From Patellaria atrata CBS 101060 (taxonomy: Eukaryota; Ascomycota; Dothideomycetes; Patellariales; Patellariaceae), in NCBI GenBank assembly GCA_010093705.1, contig MU006108.1, forward strand, positions 328,843 to 382,737: DNA of 53,895 bases. Reading direction: 5' to 3'. Position 1 is the stretch's first letter; each line of letters begins with the position of its first letter. Both the position numbers and the translations under genes were made by a program. Below the pieces are notes generated by a model that worked only from the letters and a program-made list of their open reading frames with translations, made no database searches and was not told the DNA's origin. Positions 24,075-34,956 of this stretch are shown here, in pieces.

Positions 24075-25941
24075 ATAAGTAAAGATATTTACGAAACTTA
24101 ATATAAGATAAATATTCTACTAAATTTAGATAAAAAAGTTAGTCGAAAATCTTACTATCTTTTAAATAAAATATAAATTATTTAAGTATAAGGTATTATC
24201 TTTTAAATTATATAATAGTTTAGCCTTATTTTAATAATTTATTAATAAGGCGCTTTTCTAATATTTAAATAACTTCTATATAATATATATTAATAATATA
24301 TTAATTTATTTTAAGTATTTATTAGAGTATTAAATCTATATTATAAAAGTATTAAAAGTATTAATTAAGACCGGTTTATAAGATAATATTAAGAAAAACG
24401 AGTTTTATATAATAAAAATATAATTTCTTAGCTTTATTATTAGTATTAATAGAATAACGATAAATTTAGAAAAGATTAAAATAGTTTAAAACTAATAATT
24501 ATTAATAAATATAAAAGAAATTTTATTATTTAATAAATTTTATAACTTTTATTAAAAGTTTTTAGAGAAATTTAGATAAATTATATAACTATTAATAATA
24601 TAGATATAAAAAGAGATTTAAAAACTATTTAAATAAAAAGAAGAAGAGATATTTAAGAAAATAAAAAAGTTAATTCTATTAGATTAAATATTAATATATT
24701 ATAATCCTCTATTTAAGATAAAAGTTAAGTCTAACTATAATAATAAGATTATTATAGTAATTATATTATAACTTTATAAATATATTTAAAGGCTAGTTAC
24801 CTTCTAGACTAAGACGTTATTAGAGATAAAATTAAGATATAAAATCTATAATAAAGAAATATTAGCTATAATAAAAGCACTAGTCGAGTAAAGAAGTATA
24901 TTAATAAAGTTATAATAAATTTCCTTTACTATAATTATTAATTATAAAGTATTAAAATATTTTACTATAAAATAGTTACTTAATATTAGATAAGCTTAAT
25001 AAAATAAAGTTTTCTTTAATTTTCACTTCTAAATTATATATTAACTTAAAGCTTAAAATATCGTAATAAATACGTTTTCTCGTAAATAAGAAGATCTAAA
25101 AATAGTAAAAAATAAAGATATTATAGTATAAACCTAAATACTAATTAATTTAAATATAATAATAGTATCTTTTTAGCTCTTAATAAAATAATAACTATTA
25201 TTTAAGAAGATATCTTAAAGTAGTAAGAAATATATAATCTTTAAAAAGAGAATAATAGAAAAGTATACTTTAAAGTTAAAGTTTAAGGCCCGGATAGTGA
25301 TAACTAAAATAGCGATAACTAAATCTTTATAAGGGATAAAGAAAATTAAAACTTAAAATTAAAAATCTATAATAATTAAAATCTTAAAAGAAAGAAATAA
25401 TATATTAAAAAAGTGTATTAATTTTAATTTTAAACTAAAGTTTATATCTATTTACTTTATAATTTCTATTATAACTAAAAAAGAAAAGGAAGTTAAATAT
25501 AAGATAAAAAAAAGGAAAAATATATTTATAAATTTAAAGTAATATATTTAAAATAAGTTTAATTGAAAATAAAAGTTACTAATAATATACTTACTAATAA
25601 ATTAAATATTAGAAGTGAACTAGAAATATAATTCTTTATTAATATATTAAAAGTAAATTAAAGTTAAAGAAAAATATTAGAAACTATAAAACGATTTATT
25701 TATTAAATTTAATAGATTTATAGTTTTAGATATAAATAATTTTAGAATATATTTAATATAAGACGTGTATAACGCACTAATTATAGAATATCTAGAAATT
25801 AAGAAGACGAAAAAACTAATTTAAATATAATATTATTAACTCGAATTAGTAGCTAATATAGATAGATATATCCGAAACTATTATATCTATTATCGGACGT
25901 ATATATTAAAAGATAAAATCCTCGATTTACTAAAATTATTA
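24075..25941 (+). pseudogene. pol: Pol relic of E1, segment 2 (RT to integrase zinc region)
   Basis: It continues 9893 without loss, starting at the sequence read RAKIFTKLD in less damaged copies. It covers most of RT, RNase H and the integrase N-terminal zinc region, and stops where element C is inserted (target TATTA, 25937-25941). It continues at 33381. From about 24893 on it has an inverted partner at the right end of the window. Confidence 0.88.
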
Positions 25942-26308
25942 TATTATAACGGAAGTTTATACTTATTAAGACGGAACTAGATAAATCTAGAAACACGCCT
26001 AGCTTCTTATTTAACGTGGTTAACTATAAAGGTAGGTTTAGTAAAGTGATAGGATATATATAATAAAAGGCACTTTAAGTTATCGGTATAATTTACTAAC
26101 TTCTTAACTTCGAGTAATACTCTTAAAGAGATAAGACGTACTATATAGAAATAATATAATAAGTGAAGTTAAGTTTAAAACCGTAATATCCAAATCTATA
26201 GGTAAGATTAATAGTAAGAATAACTACGAAGAATCTAAATACATAAGAGAAAGACCGTCCTTAAATATTCCTATCCTCTATAGTCAATTTGGGGTGCTTA
26301 CACCCTTT

Positions 26309-26438
26309 TGGACGTGGTAGCCGTTCTAGACGTGGATCTCCTTCTACGTCCTTCACGTCCACTACGTCCATAACCTGGACGTCCTAGACGCGGTGGACGT
26401 GGATCCCCTCTCGCGTCCTTTGCGTCCATTGCGTCCAC
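26309..26438. repeat. Array of about eleven 9-bp GACGT/ACGTC units in the LTR
   Basis: In order on the + strand: TGGACGTGG, TAGACGTGG, TACGTCCTT, CACGTCCAC, TACGTCCAT, TGGACGTCC, TAGACGCGG, TGGACGTGG, CGCGTCCTT, TGCGTCCAT, TGCGTCCAC. Several are directly adjacent at 9-bp spacing, and units occur in both orientations. Such clustered short sites look like transcription-factor sites in U3. The array lies 230-360 bp upstream of the antisense ORF start, so it could serve both promoters. The factor is unknown. Degraded forms are in the other Gypsy-B LTRs except the solo LTR. Confidence 0.65.
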
Positions 26439-26446
26439 AGTTTCTA

Positions 26447-26456
26447 GTCACGTGAC
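26447..26456. promoter_or_regulatory. Palindrome GTCACGTGAC (E-box CACGTG)
   Basis: A perfect 10-bp palindrome, typical of bHLH or Cbf1-type binding. The CACGTG core is also intact in the LTRs at 9997-10002, 16819-16824 and 33272-33277, although CA and TG are the targets of RIP. It is lost in the solo LTR. Confidence 0.6.
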
Positions 26457-26552
26457 CCCTTGTTACTGGTTTCATCCGTGGTTCTCCCGAGTGGTGTTCC
26501 TACTTTCCCCTCACTCGTTGTCTGCATGTTCCTATAACTTGTGGCCGTAACA

Positions 26553-26570
26553 CTATCCTCCCCCTTCTCA
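26553..26570 (-). promoter_or_regulatory. Polypurine tract of copy C
   Basis: On the + strand CTATCCTCCCCCTTCTC abuts the LTR end, that is a purine-rich GAGAAGGGGGAGGATAG in element sense. It is unmutated and sets the form of the family's plus-strand primer. Confidence 0.8.
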
Positions 26571-26605
26571 ACTCTTGTCCCAAGAGTTTATTCCTTTTGC
26601 TTGGG

Positions 26606-26612
26606 TATAAAG
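26606..26612 (+). promoter_or_regulatory. TATA box of the antisense ORF
   Basis: TATAAAG stands 62 bp upstream of the ATG at 26668. A CT-rich stretch (CACCTCCTTTTCCTTTCTTC) follows just before the start codon, as is common at filamentous fungal transcription starts. The placement between LTR and ORF suggests that the gene has its own promoter. Confidence 0.55.
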
Positions 26613-26667
26613 TAGACGTGTTGCCCACCTATCAAGTCGTACGCACCTCCTTTTCCTTTCTTCTAAG

Positions 26668-27237
26668 ATGCCTCGAACTGAATCTCGCGCAGTTCGTCGT
26701 CGGCGTCTCGCAGCCCAAATTGTGTCCTCCGGTCGACTAATGCCCACTCCCTGTTCAACCTGTCGCCGTCAGTCTCGCACTTGCCGTCTCGATCTCTCTT
26801 CCGGCTTCTGTTCTAAGTGTGTGGCTCGTGGTTCAAAATGCGACCTTATGGTGACACAAAAGGACTGGGACAAGCTGAACGCTTCACGATCTGAGCTTCG
26901 TCGCAAGCTCGCTGAGGCGCGAGTTTCCCGTGACAACGCACATGCCCGGATGTTGGAGGCTTTCGCTCGTGAGGAGCGATTAATGCAGCAGCTCCAACTT
27001 CTCGATCAGAAGGAGGGCGAAATGATTCGTCGTGAGCTTAGTTCCATCGAGGAGCTTGAGGCTTTGGAGCGAGCAGCCGAAGGGCAGCGAGCTTCCTCGG
27101 TCGCTCCTTCTTCCTCCGCTGTCGTGTCTCCTTCTGGTTGGTCTGGTTTGGATTTCTCCGCCCTCGAGGGTCTGGAATTCCCTGGTTTTGGCGATGAAAC
27201 TGTTCAAGTTTCTGATCGCAATTCGTCAAATGTTTGA
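26668..27237 (+). CDS. Antisense ORF: Zn(II)2Cys6-type protein in Gypsy-B copy C, intact (189 aa)
   Basis: An intact gene on the strand opposite to gag-pol, between pol and the 3' LTR. The N-terminus is basic (RAVRRRRLAAQ, residues 7-17). Six cysteines at 29, 32, 39, 48, 51 and 58 give C-x2-C-x6-C-x8-C-x2-C-x6-C, exactly the fungal Zn(II)2Cys6 binuclear cluster spacing, with basic residues between the second and third Cys; the usual loop proline is absent. Residues about 67-140 are rich in E, R, L and A with heptad character, a probable coiled-coil dimerisation segment. The C-terminus is Ser-rich, then acidic and aromatic (GLDFSALEGLEFPGFGDE), like an activation tail. It has a TATA box and CT-rich leader. 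Its 3' end overlaps pol by 200 bp. A DNA-binding regulator of the element or host is inferred. At 189 residues it is short for this family and lacks the usual middle homology region. A Gag-like zinc protein is an alternative. Confidence 0.75.
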   Translation: MPRTESRAVRRRRLAAQIVSSGRLMPTPCSTCRRQSRTCRLDLSSGFCSKCVARGSKCDLMVTQKDWDKLNASRSELRRKLAEARVSRDNAHARMLEAFAREERLMQQLQLLDQKEGEMIRRELSSIEELEALERAAEGQRASSVAPSSSAVVSPSGWSGLDFSALEGLEFPGFGDETVQVSDRNSSNV

Positions 27238-30200
27238 GTGGTTCCCACGTGTTGTCTACGTGTTCGTAGCCTTTCCATTTTACTAAATACTTGTACTGAC
27301 CGTCGACTCGTTATAGGTCTAAGATCCGTTCTACCTCGTAGATATCTTCTTCCTCGAGTTCTATAGGTCGTGTTTGGAGTTTAGCGTTAGCATGTGCTGG
27401 TTCTAGGAGTGATATATGAAAAACTGGGTGTATCTTCATTCCTTATGGTAATTCTAACTCGTAATTGACTTTTCCTTTGACCTATTTAATTTTAAAAGGG
27501 CCGATTTTCTTGTGGTCTAGTTTCTTGTTAGGTCGTTTTGTTTTGAGGTTTTTCTATAACAAGTAAACTTTGTCCCCCCTTTTAAAGGTCGGTTCTAGCG
27601 ATCTATGCTAATTGCTGTACTTTGCAGCCCTTGTCGTCTGGAAAGCTATATCTCGTGATAGTTATGCGTGCAATTCTTTGATTTGCCCGACTTTTAACGC
27701 TACTTCTTATAAGATACTCTAAACTGTTCTTGGCTCACGATATACCTCTAGTTCGAAACTATAGTTCGTATAGAAGGGTGAAACCTTCGTAGTATCGGAT
27801 TTCGCGCTATTATATGCGAATTATACTATTGATAGTAGCTCTACCTAGTTATTCTACTAGTAATTCATATAGTTGCGTAAGTATTGCTCTAGAGATTAGT
27901 TTATTCTTTCAGTCTAGCCATCCGTTTATAGGTGAAAGCTCGTTAATAGCTTATAGTTTACCCCTAAACTCTATACTAGAGTCTACTAAAACGCTAATTT
28001 AAATAGTTTATCTCTATCTAAGATAATCTCTCTTAGTATCTAGTGATTTGCTAGCACTATTTTTATCACTAATACTACTACTTATAATGCTATTATCGTT
28101 ATCTTTACTAGTATAAAGTAGGTGAACTTTATTAATCGCTCCACGATAACTAATATCGTGTTATACTCTACTTCTATTACTGGATCTTTAGATCCTAGTA
28201 GACCTATAATAAAGTCCATTATTATTAAGTCTTAAGCTCGCTTTAGTGGCTTAATATATTATATTTATCTATAGGATATATGTTTTACACTCTTATTCCG
28301 TGCGTAGTTATTACACTTTAAGATAACTTACTTCACTATACTTCTTACTTTTAGGAAATAGTAATTCCTTAGGATTCTTTCTAAGGTTTTATTAATACCC
28401 TAGTAACTATACGTTAGTGCTTTATAGATCTCTTTAGTAAGGGTCTTTCGTAGTATCGTTAGTATATATATAAGTCTATCGTATAGCTATATTTCTTAAG
28501 CTATTTATATTACCCTAAAGTCGTTATTCTTTCTAAACTCCTCTATTATACTATTCTTCTAATAGATATCACGAATTTATTATTCTCTCGTGGATTCGAT
28601 TATTAGTATTATAGCTAATTTTAGCTAATTATAGGTGATCGCGTTATTTTCTTTCTTTAGTACTATATTATATATTAGTTTCGTTTCTTCTAGGTAGTCG
28701 AATCTTCTACTTATAGTATTAGCTAGTTTATTTTCGACTTTTAGTCTATAAAATATTTTGAAGTTAAAGGATACGAGTGTTTCCGCCCACCTTACTTATC
28801 TTCGATTTAACTTCTTTATCGTGAGGAAGTTTATTAGGTTTTAGTGATCTAACTAAACTTTTATAGTGTACTTAGGTCCTTTAAGGTATAACTTTCACTA
28901 TTCGAATACGTCGATAATTGCTAATAATTCCTTATCGTGTATATCGTAGTTTAGCTTTACGGCCGTGAACTTTCGCGAATAAAAGGCTATTAGATATAAT
29001 CGTCCTTTCTCGTCTAGCTAACTTATATATACACCTAGTGTATAATTAGATACGTTAGTCTTTAGCACTATCGATTTCTCTAGGTTAAATATAATTAAGA
29101 TAGGTGCTATAGTGAATTTCTTCTTAAGTTTATTAAATACTTTCTATATCTTCTCTATCTAAACGAAGGTATTTTCCTTCTTTATTAACTCTAATAGCGG
29201 CGTTATTACCCTCGAGTACCCCTAGATAAACTTTCTATAGTAGTTCGCGAAATCTAAAAACGATTATATATCTTTTACGTTTTTTAGTATTAGCTAATCT
29301 TGGATTACGGTTATCTTTTTTAAGTCTACTCGTATACCTTTAATGGTAACGATAAAGCCTAGGAATTCCGTTTCTTTAATATAGAATTTACACTTATTTA
29401 GGTGTATTAGAAGTCTCTTTTCCCGTAGTTTCGTTAATATTTTCTTTATATACTCCCTATACTCTTCGAATATTCCGTTTATATATACTAGTATATTATC
29501 TAGATAAATAGTTATAAATACGTCTAAATACTCTCTTAGTATATAATTAATCACTATTTAGAACGTTACTAGGGCGTTAATTAAGCCGAATAGTATCACT
29601 ATATATTCGTATAGTCTAAACCTCGTTCTTATAACTATCTTCTATTCTTCGCCTTTTTTTATTCTAATTCGATAGTAACCGTCTCGGATATCGAATTTCG
29701 TAAACTATTTTACTCCTTATAACCTATCCTAGATTTCTAAGATTAAGGGTAATAGATATCTATTCTTAATTATAGTGTCGTTTAGCTATCTATAGTTAAT
29801 ATATAATCTTAGCTAGCTATTCTTCTTTAATATAAATAAAATCGGTGAAGCTATTAGACTTTCGCTAGGTCGTATATATTCCTTTTCTAGGTTAGTATAA
29901 ATATATTCTTTAAGTGCTTTATATTATTCTCTTATTAACGGGTAAATTAGATTAGGTCGTAATTTTATACCCTTCTTTAGCACTATTTTATAATCCTATA
30001 TCTAGTAATTTAGAAGTATAGTCGCTATATTTTCTTTAAATAAATCTTTAAACTCGCTATACTTTTCAGGTATTTTAGGTTCTTCGGAAACCTTTTTAGC
30101 GTTTACTTTTCTAAGCTATACTACTCTTACGCTCTTAGGTTTATTTCTATAGATCTTTATTATCTTATAGTGCGAAATACGTTCTATAGATATACTAGCG

Positions 30201-32733
30201 TCTATCTATTTAGTACGCCTTATTCGCTTAACTTTATTCTTTTATAAGGTGTCTCGATTAATCTAGATACTTCTTATCTTCTAGTTAATATCTAGATTTA
30301 TTATTTATAACTAGTCTATCTCTAGAATTATATCTATATCTTCTAGATTAGTTATAAGGATACGTTAAGTAGTTACCTTCCCTTATATATTAACTTTTAC
30401 CGGTATAGTCTTAAAGTTAATTAGACCTCGTCTATATCCTATTTCTTCGCTATTTCCTAGTCGCAACGGGACTAGATTCTTAAATTTCACGTAAGGTATA
30501 CTCTTCTTTTCTACCTATCGGGGTGAGATAAACGAATCGGTGGCGTCACTATTAACTAGCGCTATCGTTCTCTTACCGTATATAGTAACATCTATTTAAA
30601 GCGTTTTATCGTTACTTCGTAGGGTTTTAAGAAATTTAGGAGCTATACTTCTCGATCGTTTCTATCTCGAGTGGCTTAGTAGTTTTTTATATAGCTATAC
30701 GTTAGATAACCGGGTTCTATACACTTAGCCTAGTGTAGTCTATCGTGTCTATCGTAATACGGGCCTTTACGGTGTTCTTCGTATTCGGGCTCTCGACACT
30801 CTCTCTTAATAACTACGTCGTGGCTAGGGTTACTTTTAATTTCTACTCTCCACCTCTATACTATATAATAGTTATACTATATACCTTTTATTATATATTA
30901 TCCGAAGTCTTATATATTATACTTAGTAACGTGTTTAGGTACTTCTTTATCGTTTTAGAGTACTTTTATCTCCCACGGGAATACTTTTCCTTTATAGAAC
31001 TCTTCTTCTAATCCTCTATAGTACTAATAATCCGTGCTATATTCGTAGTCTTCCCATATTATTACTATATATCTTATATAGATTAGTGTTTAATAGTGTC
31101 GCCTACACCTAAACTTATCTATATAGTCGAAACTATCGTACTTTCTATAATCGCCTATTAGTGGTTCGAGTTCTTAATTCTTTTCAGTTTTTCTTATTTT
31201 ATCTTCATAGATTTTATATCCTTTCACCTAGCATTCGCCTTTAGGTAAATATATATAAGTAGGGTCTCGATCCCTAAACTTCGTTATAGCCTTCTACTAT
31301 TTATAGTATAAGTAGTTATCCTCTTTATATTATATCTATCGAAAGGCTAAATAGTCTTCTATCCTCGGTATAAGGTTCAATTATTATTCTTCGATAATCG
31401 CGTCGGTATTAGATTTAGGTTCGATCGGTTCCTAATCTTAGAACTCTTATTCAAGCTAACGTTATTATTCTATAATCCGGTATATAAGGCTTAGTCCGTT
31501 AGATATTAATACTCTAATTCTCTAACCCTAGTTCTATACTAGGTATTCTAATACTATATATATATATACGTTTCTATACGCCTAATATTGTTAGTTATCT
31601 AAACGTTATCGGAGTGTTTCCTCCTCTAGCTAGTTTCCTACTATTAGGAACGACGTTAATAGCTTACTTACCTCTATTTAGTAGGGTAGCGGTATTTCCT
31701 TAATCTCTTCTTCTTCGAGCGATAAGACTAGTGATAGTGGTGTTAGGTGTATAACTCTAAGTTATATACGTCGGTTATATCGCGAGGATAGTTACGTCTT
31801 CTATAGATAGTCTCTCTTAAAATGTCCCATTTCTCTATATTATAGATATACTTTATTTATAAAGCGCTCTTTTTCTTCTTAGATAAATTATCGTTATTTC
31901 TTTAACTTCTTTTATTTTATTTATTATAGTCGATCGAGGTCTATCGAGTCCCCCTAATCTTATCTATTTATAGCCTTTATTACCTTCTTTCTATATTTAA
32001 CTATAATATTCTTCCGTCCTCCCTTTTCCTATCTACGCTTATATAACCTATTATCTATTCTAACTACTAAGGTCACTACGTCCTATATTATTATTAGTCT
32101 CTTATAATAAACCCATTTATCCTTCACTTCTTCCTTTAAACCTTAATAGAAAGCGATTATTAGTGATTTATCGGGCTAACCTAATATTAATACTACTTAT
32201 TAGAACGTAGTCGTATACTTTAAGGCTAACCCTTTCTATCTAAGTCCTTAAAGCTTTCTTTTAGCTACTTATTATTTATCGACTTCCCTAAAAATATTCT
32301 TAAGCGTTTCTTTAAACTTCGGAAATAACTTAAAGATCTTTATTATTTCGTCTTTTTAGTGTTTTTCGCTATTCTTAAAATAGTCTCGTGTAATAGGTTT
32401 AAACCATTCTAGAGCGTCTTCTTTAAGGTACGCTAATATATCGAGTACACGTTCACTATCGTCCGTTAACCCTATTCTTTTATAATAAATCCTCACCTAG
32501 ATTAAGAATCCTCTTAGCTCGTCTCGTTTACTATCGTATAGTGTGGGTTCTTTAACTTTCGCGGTTCGCTTTTATAATAAGAGTAACTATACGGTAAGTT
32601 GTTCGAGTTAGCCCCTAAGTTCTTAAACTATCCCTTCATTTTCGAGTTCGCTAATACGTTTATATAACGCTTAGATATATTCTTTATCCGTCTTCGTGTT
32701 AGCTACGGCTAACGATATCGTGTCTAAGTCTAT
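27038..32733 (-). pseudogene. Gag-Pol of Gypsy-B copy C
   Basis: Mirror of copy B (position = 43273 - x). The gag start, now ATA, is read at 32733-32731 and the zinc knuckle lies near 31795-31851. The protease is at about 30527-30562 (DSGA damaged to NSDA). RT is about 29313-29983, partly open at 29294-29554 with YLDD damaged to YLDN. RNase H is near 28713-29083, integrase near 27673-28433 and the chromodomain at about 27223-27343. The Pol C-terminus after the chromodomain is unmutated: a basic, Gln/Arg/Pro-rich tail of about 65 residues ending in TAA at 27040-27038. Upstream parts are full of RIP stops, so no functional polyprotein remains. Confidence 0.9.
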
Positions 32734-32764
32734 TATACGCTTTCCTACTATATGGTAGTTATAA

Positions 32765-33375
32765 TGTTATAACGGGAGTCTATACTTATTAAGACGGAAC
32801 TAGATAAGTCTAGAAACGCGCCTAGCTTCTCACTTAACGTGGTTAACTATAAAGGTAGGTTTAGTAAAGTGATAGAATACGTATAATAAAAGGCACTTTA
32901 AGTTATCGGTATAACTTACTAACTCCTTAACTTCGGGTAATACTCTTAAAGAGATAAGACGTACTATACGGAAATAGTGTAATAAGTGAAGTTAAGTTTA
33001 AAACCGTAACATCCAAATCTATAGGTAAGATTAATAGTAAGAATAACTACGAAGAATCTAAATATATAAGGGAAAGACCGTCCTTAAATATTCCTATCCT
33101 TTATAGTTAATTTAGGGTGCTTACACTCTTTTAGACGTGGTGGCCGTTCTAGATATAGATCTTCTTTTACGTCCTTCACGTCCATTATATCTATAACCTA
33201 GACGTCCTAGACGCGGTGGACGTGGATCCCCTCTCGCGTCCTTTACGTCCATTACGTCCATAGTTTCTAGTCACGTGACCCCTTATTACTAGTTTTATCT
33301 ATGGTTCTCCCGAGTGGTGTTCCTACTTTCCCCTTACTCATTATCTATATATTCCTATAACTTATGGCCGTAATA
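32765..33375 (-). repeat. 5' LTR of copy C
   Basis: 611 bp, TGTTATAACGGG start intact and GGCCGTAATA end, followed by TATTA. The half corresponding to the unmutated part of the 3' LTR is visibly RIP-mutated here, so the two LTRs diverged after insertion. CACGTG is retained at 33272-33277. Confidence 0.95.
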
Positions 33376-33380
33376 TATTA

Positions 33381-34684
33381 CTAATTAGAGATAAATATTA
33401 ATAATATATTATCTTCGACTTTAAATTATTCCTTAAGAATATATATAGATTCGAAATAACGTTTATAGTAGTAGATCGATTAGAAAAAAGAGCGATCTTA
33501 CTTCCTTATATTAAAAATATCTCGATTAAGATAACTATAAAGCTATATTATAAATATATATAATAAATATATAATATATTAAAGATAACGATATTAGATT
33601 ATAATCTATAGTTTATTTCTATATTTATAGATAAACTTTATAAATTAATAAAAGTGAAATAGAAACTATCTATAACTTACTATTTATAAATAAATAAAGA
33701 TATAAAGATTATTAATTAGTATATAAATTTATAGCTTTAACTCTTTATAAACTATTATTAGAATAATTAATTAAAGCTATTATCTATAATAGACTTTATT
33801 TAAATTATATTAATTTATAAATTAATAGGTATTTTTCTTTATAAGTTAGAATTTAGTTATTAACTATAAATATATTTTAATTAATAAGAGCGGATAGATC
33901 TCGATATATATAAGATAGTCCGAGAAAAGATAAATAAAGAAGAAGCTTAACTATTTACGAAATATATCTATAATACTATTAAATAGGCGAGGAATAACCT
34001 AGAAAAGATATAAATAATATAGATAAAGTCGATTAATAAGTATCGAAGAAAACTAGATTTCGAATTAAAAGACTACGTCTTTATCTTATATAAAGACTAG
34101 ATATTAAATAAGTTAAGTATTAAACTAGATTATTAAAATATAGATTTATATAAAATAATAGAAATAAAGAGGTACTCTTATATAATTAACTTATCTATTA
34201 ATATAAAAATATCGAATATATTCTATATAAATAGACTTTATAAAGCACTAATAGACCTATTACTTAGATAATAATTAGAATTATCACCGTTAATCGAAAT
34301 AGATAACGAGTCTAAATATAAAGTAGATAAGATCTTAGTAAACTATATCTCTCGCGGTAAATTATAGTATAAAGTAAGTTAGATTAAATATAACCCTAAT
34401 AAGATATAATATTTAACTTATAACTTTATCGAAGTATTATATAAACTTAAAGAATTTTATAATTAGAGATTAACTAATATTAAACTATTAATCCGACTTA
34501 AAGAATAACTCTAAGCCTTTAAATTTAAGATAAAAGTAGAGCCGTATAACGATAATAATATAATTAAAAAGAAGGGGTCTATATAAATTTTAAGATATTA
34601 TAAATAGATAATAGATTATATTATAAAATACTATTAATATTACTATAGAAATTAAGGCCGATTTTTACTATTAAAAAGAGGTAA
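33381..34684 (+). pseudogene. pol: Pol relic of E1, segment 3 (integrase core and chromodomain)
   Basis: It resumes after the TATTA duplication at the integrase catalytic core and runs through the chromodomain (about 34310-34470) to the polypurine tract next to the 3' LTR. It aligns with 22365-23652 of copy A. It is strongly mutated, and its inverted partner is at 50936-52250. Confidence 0.88.
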
Positions 34685-34956
34685 TATAATAATATATTAT
34701 AATATTAATCCTATATTTCTTATATTAAGTGTTTAGTTTATTTATAAAAGATCTTTACTAAGTTAGACACGAAAAAGATCTTTAAATATTAATTAGTTAA
34801 ATAGAAGATAATTAGATTAAGACTTAATAAGATAAGACTATTATATATAAATATTTAGCCTATAATATTATTATTTCTTAACTTAATCTCTATACTTAAT
34901 AGTTAGTAATAGAGATAGTTAAAATATAATTACTATAACTATACTATATTATTATA
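34685..34956 (+). repeat. 3' LTR of E1
   Basis: 272 bp, followed by duplication ATAAT. Its inverted counterpart is at 50664-50935. Confidence 0.93.

Larger units (their letters stand above)
25942..26552 (-). repeat. 3' LTR of copy C (611 bp)
   Basis: Bounded by TATTATAACGG (RIP form of TGTTATAACGG) and GGCCGTAACA. The left half is RIP-mutated and the right half (from about 26275) is intact. It contains the 9-bp unit array (26309-26438) and the palindrome GTCACGTGAC (26447-26456). Confidence 0.95.
25942..33375 (-). mobile_element. Gypsy-B copy C, complete, reverse, carries an unmutated island
   Basis: 7,434 bp with 611-bp LTRs at 25942-26552 (3') and 32765-33375 (5'), and duplication TATTA at 25937-25941 and 33376-33380. 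It is inserted in E1 pol. The internal part matches copy B without indels. RIP is uneven: about 26275-27290 looks untouched, 27290-27800 lost CA but kept TG, and the rest is strongly mutated. Its LTRs differ from copy B by a small replaced block near 26105-26140, so the two are subfamilies. Confidence 0.96.
6600..34956 (+). mobile_element. Gypsy-A copy E1, complete but split by copies B and C
   Basis: LTRs of exactly 272 bp lie at 6600-6871 and 34685-34956, and the whole is flanked by the duplication ATAAT (6595-6599 and 34957-34961). Removing nested B (14,171 bp + 5) and C (7,434 bp + 5) leaves about 6,742 bp, matching the 6,734 bp of copy A. The order is LTR, gag, pol (protease, RT, RNase H, integrase, chromodomain), LTR. 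It is much more RIP-mutated than B, C or A, as expected for the host of those insertions. Confidence 0.93.

Noticed and set aside
26309-26438. 9-bp array as a satellite unrelated to the LTR
   Set aside because: Degraded forms occupy the same position in both LTRs of copy B and the other LTR of C, so it is part of the LTR.
26980-27286. ORFs at 26980-27207 (-) and 27032-27286 (+)
   Set aside because: Other frames of the GC-richer island. The supported frames there are 26668-27237 (+) and the Pol tail ending at 27038 (-).
27814-28002. 62-codon plus-strand ORF
   Set aside because: Antisense to the integrase region of copy C; no motif.
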